Below are positions 32,998 through 41,834 of a DNA stretch of 64,000 nucleotides, one piece after another. The notes under the pieces were generated by a model, which saw nothing but the letters and a program-made list of their open reading frames with translations, was not told the origin of the DNA and ran no database searches. Positions within the stretch are counted from its first letter, which is position 1; each line of letters starts with the position of its first letter. Source of the stretch: Bacterioplanoides sp965219715 (GTDB lineage Bacteria; Pseudomonadota; Gammaproteobacteria; Pseudomonadales; Oceanobacteraceae); assembly GCF_965219715.1 (NCBI RefSeq), contig NZ_OZ244785.1, positions 3,782,001 through 3,846,000 of the forward strand. Reading direction: 5' to 3'. The translations under genes were made by a program, and so were the position numbers.

Positions 32998-33061
32998 CTG
33001 AAACCTCAGTCATATCGGATTTGGACGCAAGTATAATCGCATACGAGGGGGGATGCACTGC

Positions 33062-33358
33062 TCACAACAGTTCAGAAATACGCCGTGCGAGTTCCGTGTC
33101 TTTTGCGGTAATACCGCCAGCATCGTGAGTCACCAGATGAACATTTACTGTGTTGTAAACATTAAGCCATTCCGGGTGATGATTCATTTTTTCAGCAATG
33201 ATGGCGACCTGGCTCATAAAACCAAAAGCATGAATAAAATCTTTAAATTTGAGCTGGCAGCACAGCTTGCCATCAGCCAGTTGCCAGTTTGCTGTCGCCA
33301 ACTGATTGAGATCAGCAATTGCGTTATTTATTTCTTCAGAACTGAGAATCTGGCTCAT
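33062..33358 (-). CDS. phhB: pterin-4a-carbinolamine dehydratase
   Basis: 98 residues. The active-site signature EKMNHHPEWLNVYNTVNVHLVTHDAGGITAKD contains the conserved HH pair and the third His in THD. The enzyme dehydrates 4a-hydroxy-tetrahydropterin, recycling the cofactor of phenylalanine hydroxylase. PhhA is not adjacent, so the partner must be elsewhere. Confidence 0.96.
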   Translation of the reverse strand: MSQILSSEEINNAIADLNQLATANWQLADGKLCCQLKFKDFIHAFGFMSQVAIIAEKMNHHPEWLNVYNTVNVHLVTHDAGGITAKDTELARRISELL

Positions 33359-33481
33359 GGTTTTGTCTCTCTGTTATTTCAGAAGCAGTCATTTCAGAAA
33401 CAGTTATTTCAACAGCTGTTATGTCAGCCAATCGGTTTAACGATGACCAGATGGTCACGGCGAATATATCACTGATGAGTA

Positions 33482-33904
33482 TCAGAATTTAAATACGTCG
33501 CGGCAGCCATCATAATTACGCAGGCTTTCGTCCAGGGCTAACACATCCGGCAGGCGGCGCCAGCGGTTGTGGAAAAACACCATGGGGCAGATACGACCGT
33601 CCGGCAGTTTATCCACCAGGGTTTGCCATTCTTCTACCGAATCATAATCCGGGTAATTGTCGCCGCTGCGGGTTCCGTAGGTGGGTCCTTTCAGGCGGAT
33701 TAACTCCAGTTCAAAAAAGCGCTCCGGGTTGGTCCATTGTCCGGTTTCAGCATGCCATACCTGAGGTTTACCGGATTGATGACGCAGCTCGCCGTTGTGA
33801 TGGGTATTGCTGCCGGAGCTGGTGTGATCATCCGCCAGTGCTAATGATGGCAGAGCCAGGCTGAGGGATATCAGCAGTGGACGCAGAATTCTGAATGATG
33901 TCAT
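33482..33904 (-). CDS. exported hypothetical protein
   Basis: 140 residues. The signal peptide ends LPSLALA/DDHTSS. A His/Ser-rich linker leads into a compact domain: NPERFFELELIRLKGPTYG, SVEEWQTLVDKLPDGRICPMVFFHNRWRRLPDVLALDESLRNYDGC. Two cysteines (CP and GC near the end) could form a disulfide. No family is recognised. It is probably periplasmic. Confidence 0.65.
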   Translation of the reverse strand: MTSFRILRPLLISLSLALPSLALADDHTSSGSNTHHNGELRHQSGKPQVWHAETGQWTNPERFFELELIRLKGPTYGTRSGDNYPDYDSVEEWQTLVDKLPDGRICPMVFFHNRWRRLPDVLALDESLRNYDGCRDVFKF

Positions 33905-34097
33905 TGGAGTCTCCCGTAATGGCCTCTGACGCTGAGTTAAACCGTCAGACTCTGTTTGAGTGTGGCATACTCAAAGCCGTTTTCAATTGCGGGATTAGAG
34001 TAGCTATAGGCTAACGGGTTCCCGAAATATCGTTACTTTTTAAACCCGCTTGCCTAACGGCCAGCTGTGGTTGTGTTTATTGTGGAGAGACAGGCCT

Positions 34098-34352
34098 GTG
34101 TCTGATATTGAGTTTTCTAAAGACGAAAAAGAAATTCTGGGAAAGAAACTGCAAATGTACTTCAGTGAGGAGCTTGATCAGGAACTGGGGCAGTTTCAGG
34201 CGCAGTTTCTGCTCGACTTTATCAGTGAAGAGTTGGGTGCATACTTTTACAACCGCGGCCTGGCCGATGCTCAGGCCGCCATGCAGGAACGTATGGAGGC
34301 CATTACTGAGGTGATTTATGAACTGGAAAAGCCTACTGAGTTTGTGCGTTAA
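34098..34352 (+). CDS. DUF2164 family protein
   Basis: 84 residues from GTG at 34098 (VSDIEFSKDEK) with GGAGAGACAGG upstream; an ATG at 34050 would add 16 residues from a non-coding-like leader. The IEFSKDEKEILGKKLQMYFSEELDQELGQFQAQFLLDFISEELGAYFYNRGLADAQ stretch is the whole DUF2164 domain. It is small, helical and of unknown function. The 3' end overlaps the convergent solute-binding gene by 20 nt. Confidence 0.88.
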   Translation: MSDIEFSKDEKEILGKKLQMYFSEELDQELGQFQAQFLLDFISEELGAYFYNRGLADAQAAMQERMEAITEVIYELEKPTEFVR

Positions 34353-35217
34353 CCACTGACTCGTTGGTGTGCCAGTATTTGTCGGGAATATTCTCGGATG
34401 CCTGTGGGAAGAACGGATTGTTGATGCTTAACACGGTGCGCTGCCGCCGGTCGGCTTTGGCAAACGAGGCCTTGATATGAGGGTGGTTGTAGAAAAACTC
34501 GAGATAGCTGTCGTCTTCATAAGATTTGCGAAAGCCCTCAGCAATTGCTGTTTGCAGTGCTTTGTTATTCGGATGCACAAAGAAAAAAACCGCAGATTTA
34601 TATTTCAGCATCAGGTGATTTTCGACACTGAGGTTTTTCAGCCATTTTCGTTTACCCATTAATTCCGGATAAATTTCCAGTAAACCACGGGAAAAATAAT
34701 AACGGCTGCCTTCATTCAGGGTGACAAAAATCTCATCGTAAATCCGTTCGTTCAGGTTTAATCCAGCGGCGCGAAAAATCTCCACCTCTGGCCAGCCAAA
34801 GCCAAGCGCGGCCGTGTGTTGCTTGAGCTGGTTTAGCGTTGTGACCTGGTCATAATCAGGCTGGAACTGTTTATTGATCAGTAATAAGCGGTTGCCGATG
34901 TATCCCCGAGTCACCGGAACCCGAACGGGCAACAGGCGGCTCTCGAGGTCGTTGGTGGTACCGGCGTAGATCACGTCAATTTCGTTATTCAGCAACAGGT
35001 TCACTTTGCGGCGCTGGGTCGAAACCGGGTGGTCGGTATGAATCAGCTGGTAATCGATACCGGATTTATCCAGTACCCAGACCAGTGCGTCCATATAGAA
35101 ATTATGTTCGCGCGAGTCGCTGACCCGAACATCCAATGCCAGACTGGGGAGGGAGAGAAACATCAGCAGCAATCCTGAAGACCATAGCGCGCGAATTGGG
35201 TTATGTCGTTCAGGCAT
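34333..35217 (-). CDS. periplasmic solute-binding protein (family 3 type)
   Basis: 294 residues. Signal peptide to about residue 28 (LLLMFLSLPSLA). LDVRVSDSREHNFYMDALVWVLDKSGIDYQLI and LLNNEIDVIYAGTTNDLESRLLPVRVPVTRGYIGNRLLLI fit bilobed extracellular solute-binding proteins. There is no adjacent permease or ATPase gene and no sensor domain, so it may be an orphan receptor. The ligand is unknown. Confidence 0.75.
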   Translation of the reverse strand: MPERHNPIRALWSSGLLLMFLSLPSLALDVRVSDSREHNFYMDALVWVLDKSGIDYQLIHTDHPVSTQRRKVNLLLNNEIDVIYAGTTNDLESRLLPVRVPVTRGYIGNRLLLINKQFQPDYDQVTTLNQLKQHTAALGFGWPEVEIFRAAGLNLNERIYDEIFVTLNEGSRYYFSRGLLEIYPELMGKRKWLKNLSVENHLMLKYKSAVFFFVHPNNKALQTAIAEGFRKSYEDDSYLEFFYNHPHIKASFAKADRRQRTVLSINNPFFPQASENIPDKYWHTNESVVNAQTQ

Positions 35218-35358
35218 AGCGAAACCTCACTGCTAAAAACAGTTACCAGTTTAGAACAGTAAAATTGTCAGGACTGACGTGGTTACACCAAACTACCTGT
35301 CGTGCATGTCGGAACCGTTAGCTATTTGTTTCTGAGAGCCGGAAACCTTCTGTAACGC

Positions 35359-36354
35359 TTAGTGCTGCTGTTCGCGGTAACTGCCGGGAGAAACTCCTTT
35401 CCAGCCGGTAAACGCACGTATAAAAGAATTGGCTTCCTGAAAACCCAATAAGAATGAGATCTCGGCCAGTGGGATATTGGATTTCTGCAGATAATGGTCG
35501 GCCAGCTCGGCGCGTACGGCTTGCAATACTGACTGAAAGGTTTCGGCTTCGCTGGTGAGCTTACGCTGCAAGGTACGTTTGCTCATTGCCAGTCGTTCAG
35601 CAACGTATTCGGCTGAGCTTTGGCCAGCGGGCAGGGCTTCCATTAATACCGCTTTCACCCGCTCCGTGGTGTTGGCGTTGTGGTTGAGGTCCGCCAGTTT
35701 CTGGTTCAGTCCGGCTTCAAAGAAATCCCACATGGCGGCGTTAGACGTCATAAATGGACGACTGGCATCACTGGCGGCAAAAAATACCGCTACTTCATCG
35801 CCCTGGCTCAGTGGGCAGCCAAAATATTGCTGATAGATTTCGATGTCGGCCGGTAATTCAGGCAGGATCACTTTTTCAGGAATAATCTGCTGACGTGTCG
35901 CCAGTCGCCCGAGCTGGGTAAAAAACACCAGTTCGGTTAATGCCAACGCTTCTGGCAAGTTGCCCTGATAGCCGTAACAGCGAATGCGCAATTCCGTGCG
36001 CTGAATGTCCTGACGGATGTCCATAATCATAGGACCAATTAACGGCTTATATTGACTGATGCGGGTTAACGCTGTGTTTAAATCCGGGCTGCAAATGGCG
36101 GCAAATATAGGCGCGTCAAACGATTCCACCGACATGTTTTCCGCCAGCAACATGGCCAGTGGTCGGTCACCGGCGGCGTATTCGATGCCTTGCCACAAGC
36201 TGAAATATTCCACCGGGGTCAGGAATGACTGCTCACGATGAAACAGATCGGCGGGAAGCCTGGCGTGTGCCAGCGCTTCCTGCAGATCAATCTGCATATC
36301 GTTTAACAGCACTTTCCAGCCGGGAGAAACAACAAACTTGCTTGCGCGTTTCAT
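35359..36354 (-). CDS. AraC family regulator with arabinose-binding-like (AraC_bd/OruR) domain
   Basis: 331 residues. The large N-terminal domain (about 20-200) is the OruR/ArgR-like type (SVESFDAPIFAAICSPDLNTALTRISQYKPLIGPM). The C-terminal AraC domain shows SAEYVAERLAMSKRTLQRKLTSEAETFQSVLQAVRAELA and IPLAEISFLLGFQEANSFIRAFTGWKGVSPGSYR. Its start overlaps the stop of the SDR gene (ATGA), so the pair is an operon. Regulators of this class often govern lipid or aromatic metabolism. Confidence 0.93.
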   Translation of the reverse strand: MKRASKFVVSPGWKVLLNDMQIDLQEALAHARLPADLFHREQSFLTPVEYFSLWQGIEYAAGDRPLAMLLAENMSVESFDAPIFAAICSPDLNTALTRISQYKPLIGPMIMDIRQDIQRTELRIRCYGYQGNLPEALALTELVFFTQLGRLATRQQIIPEKVILPELPADIEIYQQYFGCPLSQGDEVAVFFAASDASRPFMTSNAAMWDFFEAGLNQKLADLNHNANTTERVKAVLMEALPAGQSSAEYVAERLAMSKRTLQRKLTSEAETFQSVLQAVRAELADHYLQKSNIPLAEISFLLGFQEANSFIRAFTGWKGVSPGSYREQQH

Positions 36355-37130
36355 GCAGTTTTATCCATTAATTTATACGACATCTTCAATAAGGTTTTAC
36401 GCGGTAACAGTGGCGTAATCCAGGTCAGCATAATTTTCAGCCCGGTTTCATTAAAGGCAACCAGCTCGCTTTTTTCCATCGCTTTGTAACCACATTCAGC
36501 CACTGAGCGTGGTGATTTGGCATTATCAAAAACATCCAGACCATGAAGGTCGCCGGCTTCAACAAAACCGGTTGCTACGGCACCCGGACATAAAGCGGTG
36601 ACGCTGACCTCAGTATCGCGTAATTCTTCAGCGATGGCCTGACTGAAAGAGGTAACGAACGATTTGGTGGCGTAATACACCGCCTGCAACGGCCCCGGCA
36701 TAAAAGAAGCGGTGGAGGAGATGTTGAGAATCTGGCCGCGATTACGTTGCACCATACCTTGCAGATAAAGATGAGTGAGGTTTGCCAGGGTAACCATATT
36801 CACCTGCATCATCGCCTGATCGGCGGCCAGTTTACGCTGGTGAAATTTACCGTGACCACCAAAACCTGCATTGTTTATCAGAGTGTCGATCTGCAGGTTT
36901 AGTCGTTCGGTCTGGGCGAAGATACGTTCTGCGGAATCCGGTTGTGATAAGTCCTCCGCCATCACGGTGACATTCACTTTATGCTTGCGGCGCAGTTCAG
37001 TCGCCAGGGCTTCAAGCTTATCCTGCGAGCGGGCCACTAATACCAGGTCGCCGCCTTTTTCTGCGTGAATACGCGCCAGTTCCAGGCCAATGCCGTTGGA
37101 TGCGCCAGTAACTAATGCTGTGTTTGTCAT
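36351..37130 (-). CDS. short-chain dehydrogenase/reductase
   Basis: 259 residues. The NAD(P) site is TGASNGIGLELA, with NNAG at residues ~87-90. The catalytic set is S (NISSTASFMPG), Y-x3-K (YYATKSF), and the CPGAVATGFVE segment follows. ARS after the second strand suggests NADPH preference. Substrate is unknown. It is the first gene of the SDR-AraC pair. Confidence 0.93.
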   Translation of the reverse strand: MTNTALVTGASNGIGLELARIHAEKGGDLVLVARSQDKLEALATELRRKHKVNVTVMAEDLSQPDSAERIFAQTERLNLQIDTLINNAGFGGHGKFHQRKLAADQAMMQVNMVTLANLTHLYLQGMVQRNRGQILNISSTASFMPGPLQAVYYATKSFVTSFSQAIAEELRDTEVSVTALCPGAVATGFVEAGDLHGLDVFDNAKSPRSVAECGYKAMEKSELVAFNETGLKIMLTWITPLLPRKTLLKMSYKLMDKTA

Positions 37131-37298
37131 ATCAGACTCCGAATTAACCGTAACGTGTTGCCGAGGGTGGCTGTGTGTTGATGGTTAAATGTTAGGCAAT
37201 CGGATGATGACAGGCACTCGCAAAAGGTGTCTGAGTGCTAGCAAAAGGTGACAGGTGCTAGCGAGAGGTAACAGATGATAAGTATTCGCCCGGCGGCG

Positions 37299-39533
37299 TT
37301 ATTCCGTCATCAACTCAAAACTGCGCTGGCTGACCAGTGCCTGAGTTTCGAAGTCCCAATTAACCAACAGAATGCTGTTACCGGAGTTCTGATGCTCAAC
37401 CTGATGTTTGCCCTGATACGCCACAGCACTGATGGCCTGACGTAAATCGAACTGGCTGGTTGTTCCTTCAACAGGAGGCCGGACTTCCAGCCCGGTGCGG
37501 TTATTAACAAACAGTGGCAGGCCGGTTTCCAGCGAGCGCTGGCGCCAGCTATCGCGTGGGCCGTACTCGCCCGGTGCCCAGTTGGCAGCAGAAATAATCA
37601 GATCGGCGCCGGCTTGTTTCAGCTTATTGGCGTGTGAATCGCGATAGGCATCGGCGCAGATTAATAACCCCACCTGTTGGTTATCCACTGTGACCAGTTG
37701 TGGCTCTGTGCCTTTGGTTGACCAGGCTTCTGATACCGGAATGGTCTGAATTTTATGGTGTTTGCCGATAATCTCACCGTCGCGGCCGATCACAAATAAG
37801 GTGTTGTATTTATTACCGTCGCTGGCTTGCTCAACATGGCCAAGGAATAACACCACATCCAGGTCGTCGGCCAGTGTTTGTAGTTGCCGGGTCCATTGAT
37901 CCGGTGCGGGTTGAATCCAGTCTTCACCGATGGCCAGAGTAAAACGATAACCCGACAGTGCCAGCTCCGGCGTTAAAATCCATTCGGCTCCGGCGGCCGC
38001 CGCTTGTTGAATGGCTTGTGTTAATAACTGCGTGTTGCCGTCTAAATCACCCAGCTTAGGATCAAGGTGTAAAAAGGCGATTTTCTTTGATGTTTGCTGA
38101 GCGGAGAGCAGTTTTTCCGGCCATTTATCCAGCCAACCAATGGCCAGTGCCTGAATAAATAATTCCACCGCTTGATGTTCGCTCTGTTCTACATTGGTCA
38201 CAGAAATGGGGGCGTTAAGCTGTTGCCAATAAAACGCATAACGATCACTGCGGCCGGATATCGCAACTGCTGCCTGGGCAACGAAATCACGAATGGTTTC
38301 GTTTTTGGCATTTGGCGTTAGGGTGCTGTAAGCGAACCGATCTAATACACTGGCTAATGCATAAGCGCTGGCGACTACGCGATTTTCATGGGAGAAGGAG
38401 TAGGGGTTACGCTCGGCCTGTTTTTGTTCAGCCTCGGGTAAATACGGTAATAAACGCGACATCAGGTTTTTTTCAGTGAGTCGGTTGCGACCACCAAACC
38501 GACCCAGGGCATTATAAATAGTGGCCTGGGCAGAGGTGGGTAAACCGTTCTGCCAGACCAGCGCCTGTAATACTGCTTTACGTACCGCGCTGCCGACTTG
38601 TTCCCCCAGTTTTAAATGACCGCTGCCGCTGTTTAATGAATATTCGCCGTCTTTGGCCAGCGGGCTGGCAATAATCATCTGATCGGTGCCGGTACCTGTC
38701 GCTAAATGGCGGGTGTAACGACTGCTGACGGCCAGCTCATTCATCGCCGCCGACTTGGCTTCGGTGGTAATAATCTGCAGTTTATTCATTGCACCGGCAG
38801 AAACCGGTTGATTGATTAACACCATAATATTGATGGTGCCGTGCATATCGCTTTTGTTCTTTTCTGATTTTTTCTGGGGAGAGTTTTTTGAGCCATGCTT
38901 TTTAGGGGAATGTTTTTTATTGCCCTCGGGCGTTTCATACCAGGAAGTTGGATCACCCGCACGCATAGCGTTACCGCGCACACCGGCGGTGGCGTACACA
39001 TCAATTACCAACGCGGACGAAGCATCAGGTGAAGAGCCATCAGGAGTGAATATTTGCTGCTGGTGGGCTAACAGCTGCATATTGGCGGCAGTGCCCATCA
39101 ACGCCATTTTATCCGCCGGGATACCAATCTCATCGGCAATTAACTGCTGATATTGCTCGGGAGAGTTCTGCAGTACCCGGTTTACCCAACGCATATCAGC
39201 GCGGGCTTCCATACTTTGGTGATTCACCAGATAGTTCAGGTCGGTTTGTTCACCACCGTTATACGAGCTGGTGGAAATAACACGGTGGGGTGTTTTCAGC
39301 TGAACCTTAAAGAAGCGGCCATTACGCTGAGCAATAAAGTTGGCGCTGTTTTGTAGCTCGGTCCAGTTGCCTGTGGCAGTGCTTGGGGTTGTGCTTTGAG
39401 CAGAGGCTGGTATATCTGAAACCGTCTCTTCGGTTTGATCGTTAGAGAAAGTGCTACAGCCAGTTAGCAGCAGGCTGGATAGCAGTAAAAGGCGTGTTAA
39501 GGGTTGGGTAACAGACGAGGTAAAAATGGTCAC
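37299..39533 (-). CDS. lipoprotein fusing CbiZ (adenosylcobinamide amidohydrolase) to a nitrilase-type amidase
   Basis: 744 residues. Lipobox LLLTGC (Cys26) directs export and acylation. Residues ~55-330 are CbiZ-like: STSSYNGGEQTDLNYLVNHQS, IDVYATAGVRGNAMRAGD, GTINIMVLIN, IITTEAKSAAMNE and the hallmark HLATGTGTDQMII; a 29-residue Lys/Ser-rich insert (~203-231) interrupts it. Residues ~483-740 are a carbon-nitrogen hydrolase with the triad Glu523 (TPELALSGY), Lys594 (GKHHKIQ) and Cys626 (LLICADAY). CbiZ cleaves the amide joining cobyric acid to the aminopropanol linker during corrinoid salvage. An exported version fused to a second amidase is unusual. No riboswitch is visible in 39534-39629. 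Confidence 0.85.
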   Translation of the reverse strand: MTIFTSSVTQPLTRLLLLSSLLLTGCSTFSNDQTEETVSDIPASAQSTTPSTATGNWTELQNSANFIAQRNGRFFKVQLKTPHRVISTSSYNGGEQTDLNYLVNHQSMEARADMRWVNRVLQNSPEQYQQLIADEIGIPADKMALMGTAANMQLLAHQQQIFTPDGSSPDASSALVIDVYATAGVRGNAMRAGDPTSWYETPEGNKKHSPKKHGSKNSPQKKSEKNKSDMHGTINIMVLINQPVSAGAMNKLQIITTEAKSAAMNELAVSSRYTRHLATGTGTDQMIIASPLAKDGEYSLNSGSGHLKLGEQVGSAVRKAVLQALVWQNGLPTSAQATIYNALGRFGGRNRLTEKNLMSRLLPYLPEAEQKQAERNPYSFSHENRVVASAYALASVLDRFAYSTLTPNAKNETIRDFVAQAAVAISGRSDRYAFYWQQLNAPISVTNVEQSEHQAVELFIQALAIGWLDKWPEKLLSAQQTSKKIAFLHLDPKLGDLDGNTQLLTQAIQQAAAAGAEWILTPELALSGYRFTLAIGEDWIQPAPDQWTRQLQTLADDLDVVLFLGHVEQASDGNKYNTLFVIGRDGEIIGKHHKIQTIPVSEAWSTKGTEPQLVTVDNQQVGLLICADAYRDSHANKLKQAGADLIISAANWAPGEYGPRDSWRQRSLETGLPLFVNNRTGLEVRPPVEGTTSQFDLRQAISAVAYQGKHQVEHQNSGNSILLVNWDFETQALVSQRSFELMTE

Positions 39534-39629
39534 GAGATTCTGCCTGGGGATAAAAGGGCGATGAGCAGGGAGTCTACCACCTGCGCCAGAGTTTGGCTGT
39601 ACCAGTAAGAAGAGGTTATTGCTTAAATA

Positions 39630-39995
39630 CTACTTACCCTCGTCCTTATGCTTTCTTTCTAATATCTTGCTTGTTAATAGCGACGGGATTAACTTCTTTT
39701 TATTATCTATATATCGGTGACTGAGAAGTATTGAAATAGTCAAAGTACCAAAAAATACAAACCAATTTGCTGAGAGTAGGCCAGCCAAAAGAGAGGCGCC
39801 GGCCATCATATGCAGTGTAAGGTTATTAGCAAATGCGTTGGTTTCCGCATACTCAAATCGTGCGAAGCATTCAGTGCAATCAACCTGCTGCTTCGAAGTG
39901 AAGGTTCCAATATCTATGGACTCCCTATTACATACCGGGCACTTCTTTAAGTGTTTATTCTTACATGTTCTTTTTAACATTTTCGTATGTACCAT
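39630..39995 (-). CDS. cassette-borne zinc-ribbon membrane protein (paralogue of 46474-46788)
   Basis: 121 residues (an internal ATG at 39983 would give 117). A CPVCNRESID...CTECFARFEY zinc ribbon is followed by two hydrophobic segments and a basic tail. The layout and the ID-x(12-16)-C-T-x-C-F-A-R-(F/Y)-E-Y-x-E-T spacing match the cassette product at 46474. It is the last gene of the array. It overlaps the preceding gene, and no attC is seen between them. Function unknown. Confidence 0.75.
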   Translation of the reverse strand: MVHTKMLKRTCKNKHLKKCPVCNRESIDIGTFTSKQQVDCTECFARFEYAETNAFANNLTLHMMAGASLLAGLLSANWFVFFGTLTISILLSHRYIDNKKKLIPSLLTSKILERKHKDEGK

Positions 39996-40278
39996 TGAAA
40001 CGATCTAATAATGTAAGGCCCTCGGCCCAGGCTGTTTGGTATTTAGCACTTAGAAGACCCTGAGCCACTCGCTTGCTGGCAATCTCGATTAACCTTTCGG
40101 TGTTATAGCTTTGATATTTTTCGAAATCTTTGAATTCCGGATGGCAGCCGAATGTAATTCTTCCGAGGAGGCTATCATTTAAATCAAAGACATCTACTTC
40201 GAGAGCATGGCCCCATTCTTTGTCGGCCCTCTTTGCCATTATGTAATAACCATTTCCATCGATTTTGGTTGCCGACAC
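39961..40278 (-). CDS. cassette-array hypothetical protein
   Basis: 105 residues, soluble, mixed alpha/beta: GHALEVDVFDLNDSLLGRITFGCHPEFKDFEKYQ, then a helical half (RLIEIASKRVAQGLLSAKYQTAWAEGLTLLDRF). No recognised family. It overlaps the zinc-ribbon gene downstream by 23-35 nt and starts 14 nt after the cupin gene, with no attC on either side, so the three genes may form one unit. Confidence 0.65.
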   Translation of the reverse strand: MSATKIDGNGYYIMAKRADKEWGHALEVDVFDLNDSLLGRITFGCHPEFKDFEKYQSYNTERLIEIASKRVAQGLLSAKYQTAWAEGLTLLDRFNGTYENVKKNM

Positions 40279-40292
40279 TGTCCTGCGCCTCT

Positions 40293-40607
40293 TTATTCTT
40301 TGGCTTTAAACCAGATTTCTATTTCATCTGTTTCAACTTCGAATGAAGCAGAGTGCATCGTATTTGCTGGGACATGATACCACTGTCCAACTCCGACCCG
40401 TTCTGTTGTTCCGTTCATCGTAAGGATCAGCTCGCCCCGTGTGATCACTCCATGATTGTCTGTATCGTGATCATGGGGTGGAATTTCTGTACCTGCCGGG
40501 TACGAGGCAAACAGCACATCACTATCTTTCGCCTCCAGCTTGTAGGCATCAAAACGACCATCGTATAGCGGTAGCTCTTTTATCTTTTCTGGGTATTTTC
40601 CTGACAT
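40293..40607 (-). CDS. single-domain cupin protein
   Basis: 104 residues. Cupin motif 1 is PPHDHDTDNHGVITRGELILTMNG with three histidines for metal; motif 2 is GQWYHVPANTMHSASF with the fourth. It is likely a metal-binding beta barrel with a small-molecule or signalling role; substrate unknown. AGGGAGTAAAGA is a good ribosome site. It is the first of the three genes at the distal end of the array. Confidence 0.88.
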   Translation of the reverse strand: MSGKYPEKIKELPLYDGRFDAYKLEAKDSDVLFASYPAGTEIPPHDHDTDNHGVITRGELILTMNGTTERVGVGQWYHVPANTMHSASFEVETDEIEIWFKAKE

Positions 40608-40621
40608 TCTTTACTCCCTGT

Positions 40622-40696
40622 ATATAACGTCTGTCAGCGTTATTGAGTGAAACAAGCCCGATAGCTTGTCAGGCAGACAACATCGTATGGCTATAA
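40622..40696 (-). repeat. degenerate attC-like site
   Basis: Begins ATATAACGTCTGTCAG, whose arm GTCTGTC(AG) pairs imperfectly with CAGGCAGAC about 45 nt on. The expected GTTA box at the far end is missing. It may be a decayed attC of the 40704-41030 cassette. Confidence 0.4.
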
Positions 40697-40703
40697 CCTG
40701 ATT

Positions 40704-41030
40704 TTAATTTATCGATTTGACTAGTTTATTGCGAACAGCTTCTACGGATTTACGGTCGTTTCCTGCTACGGCCACCATTAATTTACTTTTATCACTGGAT
40801 ATGGCGATGCATTTAACAACCACACGATTTGATTTAACGTTGCCGTAGATTCCGTACTTGTTTTCTATCTGATTTTCCAGGCCAATAGATTGAAGTATGA
40901 AAGAGCTCTGAATTTCACAGGCTTCTTTAGATTTATCCAGGTCTTTGATTGAAGACCATAACTCTGGTGGTTCACCAGCGAAGGTTTTGGTCGAAAAAAT
41001 GATAAATATTGTGGAGAGTATCCATTTCAT
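40704..41030 (-). CDS. exported cassette hypothetical protein
   Basis: 108 residues. Signal peptide MKWILSTIFIIFSTKTFA, mature part beginning GEPPELW. Two cysteines (EACEIQ and VVKCIAI) could form a disulfide. The mature domain looks alpha/beta, ending in a helix (RKSVEAVRNKLVKSI). No family recognised. Confidence 0.65.
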   Translation of the reverse strand: MKWILSTIFIIFSTKTFAGEPPELWSSIKDLDKSKEACEIQSSFILQSIGLENQIENKYGIYGNVKSNRVVVKCIAISSDKSKLMVAVAGNDRKSVEAVRNKLVKSIN

Positions 41031-41048
41031 TAGTTTTTTCCTTGTAAG

Positions 41049-41135
41049 TTATAACGTCGTGCTTTGCGGCAGATAAATGTAGAGGCCGTAGTTTGGTCTG
41101 AGCAGCAGACTACCCGTAACAGCAATTTGTTAGCC
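41049..41135 (-). repeat. attC site
   Basis: TTATAACGTCGTGC...CAATTTGTTAGCC, about 87 bp. Arms GTCGTGCTTTGCGGCAG and CTGAGCAGCAGAC pair imperfectly. It follows the 41141-41755 gene. Confidence 0.7.
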
Positions 41136-41140
41136 ATTTG

Positions 41141-41755
41141 CTAGACGCAACCATTATAGCTTTCACTTGAAAGCTCTTTAATCTTTTCTATCGTTCCGTC
41201 TTTAAAGACTTTAATCAAGTCCTCACCTCTTCTACCACAATTATTATCCCAGCTGGCAATTACCCTGTAACCATAATCTGTTACTTCATACTTCTTCAGA
41301 GAATAATTATTGGAAGAAATCCACCTCGATAGTTCAGCTACAGTATCTATGTCACCAAAAAATCTCAGTAAATCCTGTTTAGATTCGATGGCTACGGCAG
41401 AATTTGAAAGTAGAGCCACGCCAAATACTGGACAATACGATGGGGCGCACTGAGCATCAAAACCGGTAACGCTATCAATACTTTCTAAGAGGCTTATTTC
41501 TGTCGGAGTCAGATTTGAATATATTTCCTCGTCATATTTTGCGATAACTCTGTCATCAGTTGGTTCCTGGTGTGACATGTTACCAACTCTAATTTCCCAA
41601 TAGATGTATTCATCGCTTAAATTAAAGCTGCTTAGAGTTACAGATTCTTCATGCTTTTCTGAAGGTAGGTTAACTGTTGGTTCTGAGATGTCATCGCTGC
41701 CACAGCCAAGCAACAATATTGATAGAAAAATAATTGGGGATAGATATTGCATCAT
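41141..41755 (-). CDS. cassette lipoprotein of unknown function
   Basis: 204 residues with lipobox LLLGC near residue 18 and an acidic linker. The mature region has a CAPSYCPVFGVALL segment with paired cysteines and a C-terminal NNCGRRGEDLIKVF...SYNGCV with two more, suggesting disulfides. AGGAAACAT precedes the start; a second ATG lies one codon on. Exported lipoproteins are common among Vibrio-type cassettes. No family assigned. Confidence 0.65.
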   Translation of the reverse strand: MMQYLSPIIFLSILLLGCGSDDISEPTVNLPSEKHEESVTLSSFNLSDEYIYWEIRVGNMSHQEPTDDRVIAKYDEEIYSNLTPTEISLLESIDSVTGFDAQCAPSYCPVFGVALLSNSAVAIESKQDLLRFFGDIDTVAELSRWISSNNYSLKKYEVTDYGYRVIASWDNNCGRRGEDLIKVFKDGTIEKIKELSSESYNGCV

Positions 41756-41769
41756 ATGTTTCCTTACGT

Positions 41770-41829
41770 GGTTAACGCCTCCGTCAGCAGTCCGCGCCTT
41801 TTACAGTCTGCCGTACTGACTGGTTATGT
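41770..41829 (-). repeat. attC site
   Basis: GGTTAACGCCTCCGTCAGCAGTC...GTACTGACTGGTTATGT, 60 bp. Arms CAGTC/GACTG and CGTCAG/CTGCCG flank the spacer. It is the site of the 41835-42338 cassette. Confidence 0.8.
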
Positions 41830-41834
41830 GTGGT

